Positions 17,711 to 26,291 of a stretch of DNA of 64,000 nucleotides are shown here, in pieces (positions within the stretch are counted from its first letter, which is position 1; the number at the start of each line of letters is the position of its first letter). The DNA comes from Bauldia sp963759235 (GTDB taxonomy: Bacteria > Pseudomonadota > Alphaproteobacteria > Rhizobiales > Kaistiaceae): NCBI GenBank assembly GCA_963759235.1, contig CAVWYO010000006.1, positions 62,001 to 126,000 of the forward strand, in the 5' to 3' direction. The translations under genes were made by a program, and so were the position numbers. The notes below the pieces were generated by a model, which was not told the origin of the DNA, did not search any database, and saw nothing but the letters and a program-made list of their open reading frames with translations.

Positions 17711-17851
17711 ATGGCACACAAGCAGGTCACGTTTCGCTCCGCTGCCCGGGAGAAGGTCACGGAGGCGACGATGAGCGAAATTCCGGAACCGGCGAGGGAA
17801 CACGGCACAGAGCCTGAGTCAGATGAAAGCGCTAGGCGCGGCAACGCCTGA
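17711..17851 (+). pseudogene. GroEL relic: fused N- and C-terminal ends
   Basis: A 46-codon open frame, MAHKQVTFRSAAREKV followed at once by TEATMSEIPEPAREHG. The first part matches the start of chaperonin subunits (family pattern A-x-K-x-V-x-F, then AR-x-K-hydrophobic) and the second matches their C-terminal end (TEA-hydrophobic-hydrophobic-x-E-hydrophobic-PE). About 500 codons between these ends are missing, with the frame kept at the junction near 17758. It therefore looks like an in-frame internal deletion of a former groEL-type gene. The tail overlaps the start of the PHA synthase gene at 17823. Such a peptide cannot fold as a chaperonin; translation could still help couple or regulate the downstream gene. 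Confidence 0.65.
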
Positions 17852-19703
17852 ACAGGCACGCGACCGGAAAGGACGGGGCTCTGCCCTGCCTAAGGTTGCC
17901 GATGGGGCCGTCGTTGCCGGCAATATTGCCAACGTGGCGCCCGCCCACCGCCGCCTTCCGGAAAAGGCCGGCTCACCCCCGGGACTCGCGCGCCTCGCCG
18001 AGGGCGTCGACGAATTGGTCCACACGTCCGTGGCGCGCCTGACCGCCGGTCTTTCCCCGACCGCACTGTTCGGCGCCTATTCGGACTGGGTCACTCACCA
18101 GGCGTTCTCTCCCGGCCGGCAGATGCTGTTGGCGGGACAGGCCGCCCAGAGTGCCGCGGCGCTGTCCGCCTACGCCTGGCGCTCGCTGCTCGGTCAGGCC
18201 GACGGCAAGTGCATCGAGCCGCGTCCGGCCGACCGGCGCTTCGTCGACGCAAGCTGGAACACCTGGCCGTTCAACCTCATCCATCAGGCCTTCCTGCTGC
18301 AGGAGCAGTGGTGGCAGAACGCCACCACCGGCGTCGAGGGCGTGACCCGCCAGCATGAGGACGTCGTCAGCTTCGTGGCGCGACAGATTCTCGACACTGT
18401 CGCGCCATCCAATTTCATCCCGACCAACCCGGAAGTCCTCGACAAGACGATAGCTACCGGAGGCACCAACCTCGTCGCCGGATACGCCAATCTGATCGAG
18501 GACCGGCAGCGCGCGCTATCCGGCCGGAGGCCCGTTGGCGCCGAGCGATTCCAGGTCGGCGAGAATATTGCCGCCACCCGAGGCAAGGTCGTCTACCGCA
18601 ATCGCCTGATCGAACTGATCCAGTATGAGAGCACCACGGCGACGGTGTGCCCCGAGCCTCTGCTCATCGTCCCGGCCTGGATCATGAAATACTACATTCT
18701 CGATCTGTCGCGCGGGAACTCGCTCGTCCGCTACCTCGTCGAGCGCGGCTTCACGGTGTTCATCATTTCCTGGAAGAACCCGGACCGCGGCGACCGCGAT
18801 CTCGGCCTCGAAGACTATCGCGAGCTTGGCATCGCAGCAGCGCTCGCGGCAATCGAAGCGATCGTCCGCGGCCGGCACGTTCACGCGCTCGGCTATTGCC
18901 TTGGCGGCACGATGCTGACCATTGCCGCCGCGGCGATGGCCCGTGACGGCGACCACCGGCTGGCGACGGTCGGGCTACTGGCCGCCGAAACCGATTTCAC
19001 CGAGGCCGGCGAACTGAAGCTCTTCGTCAATGAGAGCCAGCTGCATTTCCTCGATCACATCATGCGCGGACAAGGCTATCTCGACGCGCAGCAGATGGCC
19101 TGGGCGTTTCAGATGCTCCGCTCCTACGACCTCATCTGGTCGCGCGTCATCCACGACTACCTGATGGGTGAGCGGCGTCCGATGACGGACCTGATGGCGT
19201 GGAACGCCGATGCGACCCGCCTTCCCTACCGCATGCACTCGGAATATCTGCGCAAGCTCTTCCTCAACAACGATATCGCCGAGGGCCGCTATCGCGTGAA
19301 GGGGAAACCCATCGCGCTCAGCGATATCCGCGCGCCGATCTTTGCGGTCGGCACCGTGCGCGACCACGTTGCGCCCTGGCGGTCGGTTTTCAAGATCCAC
19401 CTGCCGGCCGACACCGAGGTCACCTTCCTTCTCACTTCGGGCGGCCACAATGCCGGCATTGTCTCCGAGCCCGGGCATCCCGGCCGCAGCTACCAGATCG
19501 CGACGAGAGGCAGCGAGGCGCTCTATGTCGACCCCGACGCGTGGCTTGAGAAGGCGCCGCATCGGCGAGGATCATGGTGGCCGGAATATGTAAGCTGGTT
19601 GAGAGCCCGCTCCGGCAAGGCGGTGCCGCCGCCACGGCTTGGCGGTGACGGAGAGTACCGGCCAAGACAGGATGCGCCGGGCACCTATGTCTTCATGACT
19701 TGA
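17823..19703 (+). CDS. phaC: Poly(3-hydroxyalkanoate) synthase-like protein
   Basis: 626 residues, alpha/beta-hydrolase fold of PHA polymerases, which join hydroxyacyl-CoA units into polyester granules. The lipase-like box is GYCLGG at about 357-362 with nucleophile Cys359; the catalytic Asp is probably Asp514 (VRDHVAPW) and the His is His542 (SGGHNAG). The N-terminal half carries the synthase blocks NTWPFNLIHQAFLLQEQWW and the segment PAWIMKYYILDLS before the core. The size fits class I enzymes. The proposed ATG at 17823 overlaps the GroEL relic; the real start may be slightly later because the first 55 residues are poorly conserved in character. The FNR/FixK-type site at 17632 suggests induction at low oxygen. 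Confidence 0.85.
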   Translation: MKALGAATPEQARDRKGRGSALPKVADGAVVAGNIANVAPAHRRLPEKAGSPPGLARLAEGVDELVHTSVARLTAGLSPTALFGAYSDWVTHQAFSPGRQMLLAGQAAQSAAALSAYAWRSLLGQADGKCIEPRPADRRFVDASWNTWPFNLIHQAFLLQEQWWQNATTGVEGVTRQHEDVVSFVARQILDTVAPSNFIPTNPEVLDKTIATGGTNLVAGYANLIEDRQRALSGRRPVGAERFQVGENIAATRGKVVYRNRLIELIQYESTTATVCPEPLLIVPAWIMKYYILDLSRGNSLVRYLVERGFTVFIISWKNPDRGDRDLGLEDYRELGIAAALAAIEAIVRGRHVHALGYCLGGTMLTIAAAAMARDGDHRLATVGLLAAETDFTEAGELKLFVNESQLHFLDHIMRGQGYLDAQQMAWAFQMLRSYDLIWSRVIHDYLMGERRPMTDLMAWNADATRLPYRMHSEYLRKLFLNNDIAEGRYRVKGKPIALSDIRAPIFAVGTVRDHVAPWRSVFKIHLPADTEVTFLLTSGGHNAGIVSEPGHPGRSYQIATRGSEALYVDPDAWLEKAPHRRGSWWPEYVSWLRARSGKAVPPPRLGGDGEYRPRQDAPGTYVFMT

Positions 19704-19850
19704 CGTCTCGATCGACGCCGTCCTCGATGGGATCGACGCCGAGCGCTTGGCCGGCCACCGAGCCGTTTCCGATTTGTCGATGGTCCGCCTTGATCGCTTC
19801 GAAGCGACGGCAGCATCGCTCGACGGCCGACAAGCTGGAAGCAGCCGAGC

Positions 19851-19885
19851 TTGACTCGGGCATTTTGCGCTTATCATAGTATCAT
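19851..19885 (+). promoter_or_regulatory. Candidate promoter with repeated TATCAT before the FadR-type regulator
   Basis: TTGACT at 19851-19856 could be a -35 element with TATCAT at 19872-19877 (15-base spacing) or TCATAG (17-base spacing) as -10. TATCAT recurs at 19880-19885, giving a short direct repeat ATCATAGTATCAT that could also be a regulator half-site pair. It is the only A/T-rich island in the gap from 19704 to 19918. Confidence 0.4.
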
Positions 19886-19918
19886 ACGAGCGATGGGCGG
19901 TTGAGGTGGGACCTGGGC

Positions 19919-20737
19919 GTGACCGAGCCGGCGATGGATCGTGATGTTTGGAGCGTCGCGGTAGCGCGTTCCGAAGCCGACGGTTTGAACCGTTGGCTGA
20001 GTTCGACGCGCGGCCTTCTCGGGACGATCGTTCACACCGTTGGGCTGCGGATCATCGGCGGTGAGCTGCCGCCCGGCACCGCCATGCCGGCCGAAGCCGA
20101 GTGGTGCGTCCAGCTCGGCGTCAGCCGCACGGTCCTCCGCGAGGCGACCAAGGTCCTGATCAGCAAGGGGCTCGTCGAGTTGCGCCCCAAGACCGGAACC
20201 CGGGTACGTTCGGCCGAGAGCTGGAACCTGCTCGACCCCGACGTCCTCTCCTGGCAGTTGGCCGTCGCCCCACGCGATACTTTCGTCCGGGAGATCTTCG
20301 AGCTGCGCCGGGCGATCGAACCGTCGGTCGCCGCCCTTGCCGCCCTCAGGGCGACCGACCAGCACCTCGATGAGATGGCCGCCGCGCTGGATGATATGGA
20401 AGCCGCCGGGGACGATGGCCGGCGCTTCATCGGCCCCGATTTGCGGTTCCATCTCGGCATCCTCAATGCCGTCGACAACGGAATGTTTCGCTCGCTTAGC
20501 GGGGTCATCGAGACCGCGCTCACCACCAGCATGTATCTGTCGCTCGACAACCCCCGCGGCCAGCGCCACTCGGTGCCGCTGCACCGGGCGGTTTACGACG
20601 CGCTTCGCGCCCGCGACCCGAACGCGGCGCGTGATGTCATGACCCGGCTCATCGACGACGCGGAGAGCGACGCGGCGAGAGCCATGAAGATCCGGCGGCG
20701 AAAGGGACGGGCCAAGAATAGAAGACCGAACAAATGA
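19919..20737 (+). CDS. GntR/FadR-family transcriptional regulator
   Basis: About 272 residues. The winged helix (roughly residues 35-95) reads MPAEAEWCVQLGVSRTVLRE and then KGLVELRPKTGTRV. The FCD effector domain follows, with the family's acidic/His ligand pattern GPDLRFHLGILNAVDN and a late LHRAVYDALRARD. The C-terminus is a basic tail (MKIRRRKGRAKNRR). I chose the GTG at 19919, which follows GAGGTGG; the ATG at 19934 and the TTG at 19901 are alternatives. It is 61 bases upstream of the XylB-like dehydrogenase and in the same direction, so it probably controls the dehydrogenase, importer and aldolase genes downstream to 26235. Confidence 0.86.
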   Translation: MTEPAMDRDVWSVAVARSEADGLNRWLSSTRGLLGTIVHTVGLRIIGGELPPGTAMPAEAEWCVQLGVSRTVLREATKVLISKGLVELRPKTGTRVRSAESWNLLDPDVLSWQLAVAPRDTFVREIFELRRAIEPSVAALAALRATDQHLDEMAAALDDMEAAGDDGRRFIGPDLRFHLGILNAVDNGMFRSLSGVIETALTTSMYLSLDNPRGQRHSVPLHRAVYDALRARDPNAARDVMTRLIDDAESDAARAMKIRRRKGRAKNRRPNK

Positions 20738-20798
20738 CGCAGCAAAAGCTGGCGCCGCCGTTCCGCGTCGCCGTCACCAACGATTTCCGGAACCAGGC

Positions 20799-21572
20799 TT
20801 GTGGAACCGACTGACGCCAAATATCCGAGTTCTCGAGGATCGCGTCGTCTTCGTCACCGGCGGCGGAGCCGGTATCGGCGAAAGCATCGTCGAGCATTTC
20901 TGCGCGCAAGGCGCGCGCGTCACCTTCGTCGATATCCAGGCCGATGCCTCGCGGGCGATTGCCGAGCGCGTCGCCGCCCGTGGTCACCGAAAACCGCGCT
21001 TCATCGAGGTCGACCTGAGGGACGTCGGCGCATTGGAGGCGGCGATCGTTCAAGCGGGCAGCGAAGATGGACCGATCAAGGTTCTGGTCAACAACGCCGG
21101 AAACGACGATCGCCATCGGCTGGCAGACCTCACCGAGGCTTACTGGGACGATCGCATGGCGGTCAATTTGCGCCATCAGGTCTTTGCCGTTCAGGCAGTC
21201 CGCCCGCAAATGCGCGATTCCGGCGGAGGCTCGATCGTCAATCTCGGCTCGATCACCTGGATGGTCGGCGACCCCGACTGCATCGCCTATGTGACCGCCA
21301 AATCCGCGATCAACGGAATGACCCGGGGTCTCGCCCGCGAACTCGGTCCCGAGCATATCCGGGTGAACTGTGTGATGCCGGGCTGGGTCATGACCAAACG
21401 CCAGCTCGATCTCTGGGTCACCCCGGAAGGCAACCGACAGATCGACGAGCGCCAATGCCTGTCGGAGCGGGTCTATCCGCCCGACATCGCGCGCATGGTG
21501 CTGTTCCTGGCTGCCGACGACAGCCGAATGTGCACATCGCAGAACTACATCGTTGACGGCGGCTGGGTGTAG
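20799..21572 (+). CDS. Short-chain dehydrogenase, XylB-like aldose 1-dehydrogenase
   Basis: 257 residues, classical SDR. Cofactor motif TGGGAGIG is at 20-27, NNAGN at 98-102, and the catalytic Ser151, Tyr164 and Lys168 (YVTAK) are in place. Several stretches match the Caulobacter D-xylose dehydrogenase XylB as I remember it: NNAGNDDRH, the AYWDDR-x-x-VNLRH region, ARELGPEHIRVNCVMPG, and the ending YIVDGGWV. That enzyme oxidises an aldose to its lactone with NAD in the Weimberg/Dahms pathways. The start is TTG at 20799 with a weak ribosome binding site. Placed between a FadR-type regulator and an importer, it probably oxidises an imported aldose; xylose or galactose are the likeliest, but unproven. 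Confidence 0.82.
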   Translation: MWNRLTPNIRVLEDRVVFVTGGGAGIGESIVEHFCAQGARVTFVDIQADASRAIAERVAARGHRKPRFIEVDLRDVGALEAAIVQAGSEDGPIKVLVNNAGNDDRHRLADLTEAYWDDRMAVNLRHQVFAVQAVRPQMRDSGGGSIVNLGSITWMVGDPDCIAYVTAKSAINGMTRGLARELGPEHIRVNCVMPGWVMTKRQLDLWVTPEGNRQIDERQCLSERVYPPDIARMVLFLAADDSRMCTSQNYIVDGGWV

Positions 21573-21667
21573 GCGGTTGGAAAGGCGCCTCGAGAGCAGC
21601 AGTGCAAAGCGTGCTTGGCCGAAGACGATGGACTACGCTCAATCAAACCAGAAGAGGGAGTAGGATC

Positions 21668-22696
21668 ATGAAGCTGACAGCAAAGAGCCTGTTTACCGCG
21701 GCCATCGGGGCCCTTGTCCTCGCCGCGGTCCCGACCCATAGCCAAGCCAAGGAACTGCGGATCCTGGCATGGGAGGGCTATGCCGACCCCGATTGGGTCA
21801 AGGAATTCGAGCAGCAGAGCGGCGCCGACGTGAACGTCGTCTTCATCGGCACCGACGACGAGATCTGGGCCAAGATCAAGGGCAGCGAGGGCAAGGACTT
21901 CGACCTTTTCGCCGTCAACACGGCCCAGCTCCAGCGTTACCTCGATCTCGGCCTTGTCGAGCCCTACGACCTTAGCAAGGTGCCCAACCAGAAGGAGACG
22001 CTGCCGCGCTTCCAGGATCTGAGCAAAGTCACCGGGGTCATGCGTGACGGCAAGGTCTACGCCATTCCCTATGCCTTCGACTCGATCGGCCTGATTTACG
22101 ACACCGACAAGGTGAAGACGCCGCCCAACTCGTGGACCGCCCTATGGGATCCGCAATATGCGGGCAAGGTGCTCGGCTACGACAACGGCGAGCACAACTT
22201 CACGATCACCGCCCTCACCATGGGCATCGAGGACCCCTATAAGCTCACCGACGAACAGCTTCAGGAGGCCGAGAAGAAGCTGATCGATCTCAAGCACAAT
22301 GTGCTGAGCTTCTACACCACCGCCGACGAGGCGCTGCAGCTCTATCAGCACAACGACGTCGCCCTCATCTTCGCCAACTACGGCCAGCAGCAAGTCAAGA
22401 CGATGCAGGACGCCGGCGCCCATATCGCCTACATCAATCCGAAGGAAGGCGCTCCGGCCTGGCTCGATACATGGGCGATGACGACGGGGGTCCAGGACAA
22501 GGACCTGGCCGAAGCCTGGGTCAACTTCGTGCTCCAGAAGAAGATCGGTCAGCAGCTCTCCGAGCGCACCGGATTCGGCAACACGGTGGTTCCCTTCGCC
22601 AGCGCCGGACAGGGCGACAAGCTCGTCTGGCTCGAGGACGTCGAGGATCCGACCAAGCGGGCGGACCTGTGGAACGAGGTCAAGGCGTCGCCCTAA
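21668..22696 (+). CDS. Polyamine-type ABC transporter substrate-binding protein
   Basis: 342 residues, PotD-type extracellular solute-binding protein. The signal peptide MKLTAKSLFTAAIGALVLAA ends near HSQA at 27; the mature protein opens KELRILAWEGYADPDWVKEF, where the W-E-G-Y pattern is characteristic of PotD/PotF relatives. GGGAGTAGG stands in front of the ATG at 21668. It is followed by an ATPase and two permeases in PotABCD order. Family members carry putrescine or spermidine, but many relatives in soil bacteria carry other small organic ligands; the sugar-acid genes on both sides make a non-polyamine ligand plausible. Confidence 0.9.
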   Translation: MKLTAKSLFTAAIGALVLAAVPTHSQAKELRILAWEGYADPDWVKEFEQQSGADVNVVFIGTDDEIWAKIKGSEGKDFDLFAVNTAQLQRYLDLGLVEPYDLSKVPNQKETLPRFQDLSKVTGVMRDGKVYAIPYAFDSIGLIYDTDKVKTPPNSWTALWDPQYAGKVLGYDNGEHNFTITALTMGIEDPYKLTDEQLQEAEKKLIDLKHNVLSFYTTADEALQLYQHNDVALIFANYGQQQVKTMQDAGAHIAYINPKEGAPAWLDTWAMTTGVQDKDLAEAWVNFVLQKKIGQQLSERTGFGNTVVPFASAGQGDKLVWLEDVEDPTKRADLWNEVKASP

Positions 22697-22711
22697 CCCC
22701 GAGTGTGAAGG

Positions 22712-22743
22712 GGGCCGCCGGACCGATCCGGCGCCGGCGGCCC
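22712..22743 (+). other. Intercistronic stem-loop between binding protein and ATPase genes
   Basis: GGGCCGCCGG and CCGGCGGCCC form a perfect 10-base-pair stem around a 12-base loop, 15 bases after the binding-protein stop and 39 before the ATPase start. There is no T-run. Such stems commonly protect the 3' end of the binding-protein message or partially attenuate the downstream genes. Confidence 0.6.
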
Positions 22744-22782
22744 GCCTCGCGACGAATTCCGGAGAAGTCCTTTACCGGCGCC

Positions 22783-23883
22783 ATGGAACCGAAGACGCTG
22801 ATCGAGCTCAGGCGCGTCGCCAAAACGTATAGCGGCGTCGAGGTCCTGCACGACATCGATCTGATCCTGCGCGACGGCGAGTTCATGACGGTCCTTGGAC
22901 CGAGCGGTTCCGGCAAGACGACGATCCTGCGGGTCATCGGCGGGCTGGTGCGGCCGACGCGAGGCGCCGTGCTCCTCGACGGGGCGGACATTTCCGCAAT
23001 GCCGATCAACCGTCGGCCCTTCAACACCGTTTTCCAGGATTACGCCCTCTTTCCGCACATGACGGTCGAGGGTAATGTCGGCTACGGCCTCAAGGTGCGC
23101 GGCGAGCCCAAGTCGACAATCCGGCGGCGCGTCATCGAAACCCTGCGGCTCGTGGCGCTCGAAGAGTTCGCGACGCGCTATCCGTCGCAACTCAGCGGCG
23201 GCCAGCAGCAACGGGTCGCGCTGGCGCGCGCCATCATCTGCGCGCCGCGTCTCATCCTCCTCGACGAACCGCTTGGCGCCCTCGATGCCGAGCTTCGCCG
23301 CCAGATGCAGCGCTTCCTCAAGCGTCTGCAGAAGGAGATCAAGACCACCTTTCTCTTCGTTACCCACGACCAGGAAGAGGCGGTCACCATCGCCGACCGC
23401 ATCTGCGTCATGAACCATGGTCGCATCGAGCAGGTCGGCTCCCCCGAGGAGGTCTACTATCGGCCGGCCAACGAATACGTGGCGCGCTTCTTCGGCGACA
23501 ACAATCTGCTCGACGTCGGATTCGGCAGCCTCGGCGACGGTTGCCGGCAGCTTACCTCGGAGATCGGCACCTTTCGCTGCGCGGTGAAGGATCGTCCGGG
23601 CCTGGCGGAAGCGCCCGCCGGCCAAACCGGGAAGCTCCTCATCCGCCCCGAGGCGATCGCGGTCGGCGACGCCGCCGACGGCGCGCAAAACCGCGTCCGC
23701 GTGCGGGTCGAGGATATGAGCTTTGTCGGCCCGGTGTCGCAGGTTCAGGTACGCCCGCTGGCCAAGCCCGAACTTGCCCTCATGGTCAAGCTGCCGAGCC
23801 GTGCTTCCGGCATCCGGCTTGCCGTCGGCCGCGAGACCGAGGTCGGCTGGAGCGCCGAGGAATGTCACGTGGTGACCGCGTGA
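22783..23883 (+). CDS. Polyamine-type ABC transporter ATP-binding protein
   Basis: 366 residues of the PotA type. Walker A GPSGSGKTT is at 39-47, the signature LSGGQQQR at about 141-148, Walker B LILLDEPLGALD follows, and the switch His is in VTHDQEEAVT. After the ATPase domain a TOBE-like C-terminal region (LLIRPEAIAVGD, VRVEDMSFVGPVSQVQV) is present. The ATG at 22783 begins MEPKTLIELRRVAKTY; the longer reading from 22471 overlaps the binding protein and is rejected. Its TGA overlaps the next ATG (TGATG at 23881-23885). It powers the importer whose permeases follow. Confidence 0.93.
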   Translation: MEPKTLIELRRVAKTYSGVEVLHDIDLILRDGEFMTVLGPSGSGKTTILRVIGGLVRPTRGAVLLDGADISAMPINRRPFNTVFQDYALFPHMTVEGNVGYGLKVRGEPKSTIRRRVIETLRLVALEEFATRYPSQLSGGQQQRVALARAIICAPRLILLDEPLGALDAELRRQMQRFLKRLQKEIKTTFLFVTHDQEEAVTIADRICVMNHGRIEQVGSPEEVYYRPANEYVARFFGDNNLLDVGFGSLGDGCRQLTSEIGTFRCAVKDRPGLAEAPAGQTGKLLIRPEAIAVGDAADGAQNRVRVRVEDMSFVGPVSQVQVRPLAKPELALMVKLPSRASGIRLAVGRETEVGWSAEECHVVTA

Positions 23884-24761
23884 TGTCGGCCAGGGCGTCG
23901 GAGCGCGGCGAGGACGAGCGACTTGGCGGCTATCGTTTCGTCACGACGGTGCTCGCCTATGCGGTGCCGTTCATCTTCATCCTGTTGCCGCTGATCCTCT
24001 TCCTTATCCAGAGTTTCTATTATGTGGACCACGGCAACATCGTTCGCGAGTTCACGCTCCGCAACTACGAACGCTTCTTCACCGCGCCGGCCTTCGTACC
24101 GGTCTTCTTCAGCACCTGCGCGCTTTGCCTCGGCGTGGCCGCGATCACCGTCATCTTCGGCTATCCCGTCGCCTATCTGCTCGCCAGTCTCCAAGGCCGG
24201 CGCAAATACGTGATGATGGTGATCTTCGTCGTCCCCTTGATGATGAGCTACATCATCAAGATCTACGCCATCCGGGCGATCCTCGGCGGCAACGGCTTCC
24301 TCAACCGCATTCTGCTTTTCTTCGGCCTCATCGACCAGCCGCTGACCTTCCTGATCTTCAACCTCAAGGCGGTGCTGCTGACCCTGTCGGCGATTCTGTT
24401 GCCGTTCGCCGTCCTGCCCATCTTCATCGCCCTCGAACGCATCCCCCGCTCGCTGATCGACGCTTCGTTCGATCTCGGCGCTTCCTCGTTCCAGAGCTTC
24501 CGCCATGTCGTTTGGCCGCTGAGCGTCCAGGGCACCATCGTCGGCGCGACCTTCACCTTCGTGCTTGCTTTGGGGGATTTCATAACGCCGCAAATGGTCG
24601 GCGGGACCAGCGGCTTCACTTTCGGCCGCATCATCTACAGCCAGTTCGGATTCGCCTTCAACTGGCCGTTCGGCGCGGCGCTTTCCGTCATCCTCCTTGC
24701 CGTGGTCCTGGCGGCCATCGTCGTGACCGGTCTGCTGGCGCGCGCGAGGCATCAGCTATGA
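23883..24761 (+). CDS. Polyamine-type ABC transporter permease, PotB-like
   Basis: 292 residues with about six membrane segments, starting VTTVLAYAVPFIFILLPLIL. The cytoplasmic EAA loop that docks on the ATPase is seen as SLIDASFDLGASSFQSFRHV. It overlaps the ATPase stop by one base and the next permease start by four, so the four transporter genes are tightly coupled. It is the first of two permeases forming the channel. Confidence 0.92.
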   Translation: MSARASERGEDERLGGYRFVTTVLAYAVPFIFILLPLILFLIQSFYYVDHGNIVREFTLRNYERFFTAPAFVPVFFSTCALCLGVAAITVIFGYPVAYLLASLQGRRKYVMMVIFVVPLMMSYIIKIYAIRAILGGNGFLNRILLFFGLIDQPLTFLIFNLKAVLLTLSAILLPFAVLPIFIALERIPRSLIDASFDLGASSFQSFRHVVWPLSVQGTIVGATFTFVLALGDFITPQMVGGTSGFTFGRIIYSQFGFAFNWPFGAALSVILLAVVLAAIVVTGLLARARHQL

Positions 24762-25549
24762 TTCGCCTCTCGGCTCCCGCCATGGCGCTTCTCGGCCTGA
24801 TCGCGGCCTTCGTCCTCCTCGTCCTCTACGGGCCGTTGCTGGTCGCGATCTTCTTTTCGTTCTTCAAGTACGAGAACAACGCCGTTCAGTGGGACAGTTT
24901 TTCATTCGACGCCTACCGCTCGCTCGTCCACGACGAAGGCATCATCGACGCGGTCCTCAACACGTTGCTGGTGGGCGGCATCGCCGTCAGCCTCGCGCTG
25001 ATTCTCGGCACCGCACTCGCCTTCTACTACAACGGCAGCCGATCGCGTTTCCGCGAGCTGCTGCAGCTGGTGATCTTCCTGCCCTTCCTGATGCCGCCGA
25101 TCATAACCGGCCTGTCGTTGCTGGTTTTTTTCCGCGAGACCGACATTCCCCGATCCCTGATCACCGTGGTCATCGGCCACACCGTCTTTGTCCTGGCGCT
25201 GGTCTACCGGATCATCCTCACGCGACTGCAGACCGTGCGCGCCAGCCTGGTCGAAGCCTCGCTCGATCTCGGCGCCAGCCGCTGGCAGACGTTCCGCTAC
25301 GTGCTGGCCCCGAGTCTGATGTCGGCGATCGGCTCCGCGGCGATTCTCGCATTCGCGCTGTCGTTCGACGAAACGCTGATCACGCTGCTTGTCACCGGCA
25401 CCCAGAGCACGCTGCCGATGCGGCTGTGGGCGATGATGCGCATGGGCTTCACGCCCGACATCAATGCCCTCGTCACGATCGTGCTCGCCGCCAGCACCGG
25501 TTTCGCCCTGTTGGCAATTCGGTTCGTCGGCGTTCCCACGCAGAAATAG
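24758..25549 (+). CDS. Polyamine-type ABC transporter permease, PotC-like
   Basis: 263 residues and about six membrane segments; starts MIRLSAPAMALLGLIAAFVL. The EAA loop reads SLVEASLDLGASRWQTFRYV, and the nearby LAFALSFDETLITLLVTG block is typical of PotC. The ATG at 24758 overlaps the PotB-like stop (ATGA). It pairs with the gene at 23883. The aldolase-like gene 26 bases downstream probably belongs to the same operon. Confidence 0.92.
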   Translation: MIRLSAPAMALLGLIAAFVLLVLYGPLLVAIFFSFFKYENNAVQWDSFSFDAYRSLVHDEGIIDAVLNTLLVGGIAVSLALILGTALAFYYNGSRSRFRELLQLVIFLPFLMPPIITGLSLLVFFRETDIPRSLITVVIGHTVFVLALVYRIILTRLQTVRASLVEASLDLGASRWQTFRYVLAPSLMSAIGSAAILAFALSFDETLITLLVTGTQSTLPMRLWAMMRMGFTPDINALVTIVLAASTGFALLAIRFVGVPTQK

Positions 25550-25575
25550 ACACTTGAAGAGAAAGAAACCGCGTC

Positions 25576-26235
25576 ATGGACGATGCTCTTGTTACCGCCG
25601 CGAGGAGCAAGCTCTATTCCGGCGTGATTTCCGACGTGCTCGACGGCCAGGGCAACTGGCGTCACGCCATGGCGCCGACCATCCGGCCGCTCGACGAGAG
25701 CCTGACGCTGTTCGGCCGGGCGCGCACCGGGCTCTATATGCCGGTCTACCATAGCGAAGAGCACGTCAATCCTTACGAACTCGAGATCAAGCTCGTCGAC
25801 AGCCTCGCGCCGGACGAGGTGCCTGTGCTGGCTTGTCCGGCCGGCCATCGCATTGGGCCATGGGGAGAGCTGCTCAGCACCGCCGCCCGCGCCCGCCATG
25901 CGGCGGGTTGTGTCACCGACGGCCTGGTTCGCGACGTGCGCACAATACGCGGCATGAGATTCCCGGTCTTTGCCGGAGGCATCGGCCCGCTCGACAGCAA
26001 GGGGCGCGGCATCGTCATGAAGATCGACGTCCCGGTCGAGTGCGGCGGTGTCGCCGTCGCCAGCGGCGACTGGATATTCGGCGATGTCGATGGCGTCGTG
26101 GTGATTCCCGAGGCGATAGCCGAGGAGGTGATCACGCTTTCCTTGGAAAAGGTCACCCAGGAGACAACGGTGCGCAACGAACTCGAAGCCGGCGAACCGC
26201 TGGCAACCGTCTTTGCCCGTCATCAGATTCTGTAA
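25576..26235 (+). CDS. RraA-like aldolase family protein
   Basis: 219 residues of the RraA/HMG-aldolase family, which in catabolic loci usually performs metal-dependent retro-aldol cleavage or oxaloacetate decarboxylation rather than RNase E control. Family landmarks: YSGVISDVLDGQG near the start, GPWGELLSTAAR at about 95-105, the GCVTDGLVRDV loop with its catalytic Arg and metal-binding Asp, and GDWIFGDVDGVVVIP near 175-190. It lies 26 bases behind the PotC-like gene. With the XylB-like dehydrogenase it suggests oxidation of an aldose followed, after dehydration elsewhere, by cleavage of a 2-keto-3-deoxy acid; the dehydratase is not in this cluster. Confidence 0.85.
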   Translation: MDDALVTAARSKLYSGVISDVLDGQGNWRHAMAPTIRPLDESLTLFGRARTGLYMPVYHSEEHVNPYELEIKLVDSLAPDEVPVLACPAGHRIGPWGELLSTAARARHAAGCVTDGLVRDVRTIRGMRFPVFAGGIGPLDSKGRGIVMKIDVPVECGGVAVASGDWIFGDVDGVVVIPEAIAEEVITLSLEKVTQETTVRNELEAGEPLATVFARHQIL

Positions 26236-26257
26236 GCGCAGGTCCCGCCGGCACCTT

Positions 26258-26285
26258 ACCTAGGTGGGGCAGGGCGCTTAAGCGC
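26258..26285. other. Palindromes in a convergent intergenic gap
   Basis: The 56-base gap between the convergent aldolase and hydrolase genes contains ACCTAGGT (26258-26265) and the perfect 12-base palindrome GCGCTTAAGCGC (26274-26285). Neither has a loop or T-run, so they are weak candidates for transcription ends and could equally be a protein site. Confidence 0.3.
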
Positions 26286-26291
26286 GGCCGG

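Noticed and set aside
19710..19741. Direct repeat GATCGACGCCG after the PHA synthase gene
   Set aside because: Only two short copies in GC-rich sequence, with no symmetry or link to a mobile element.
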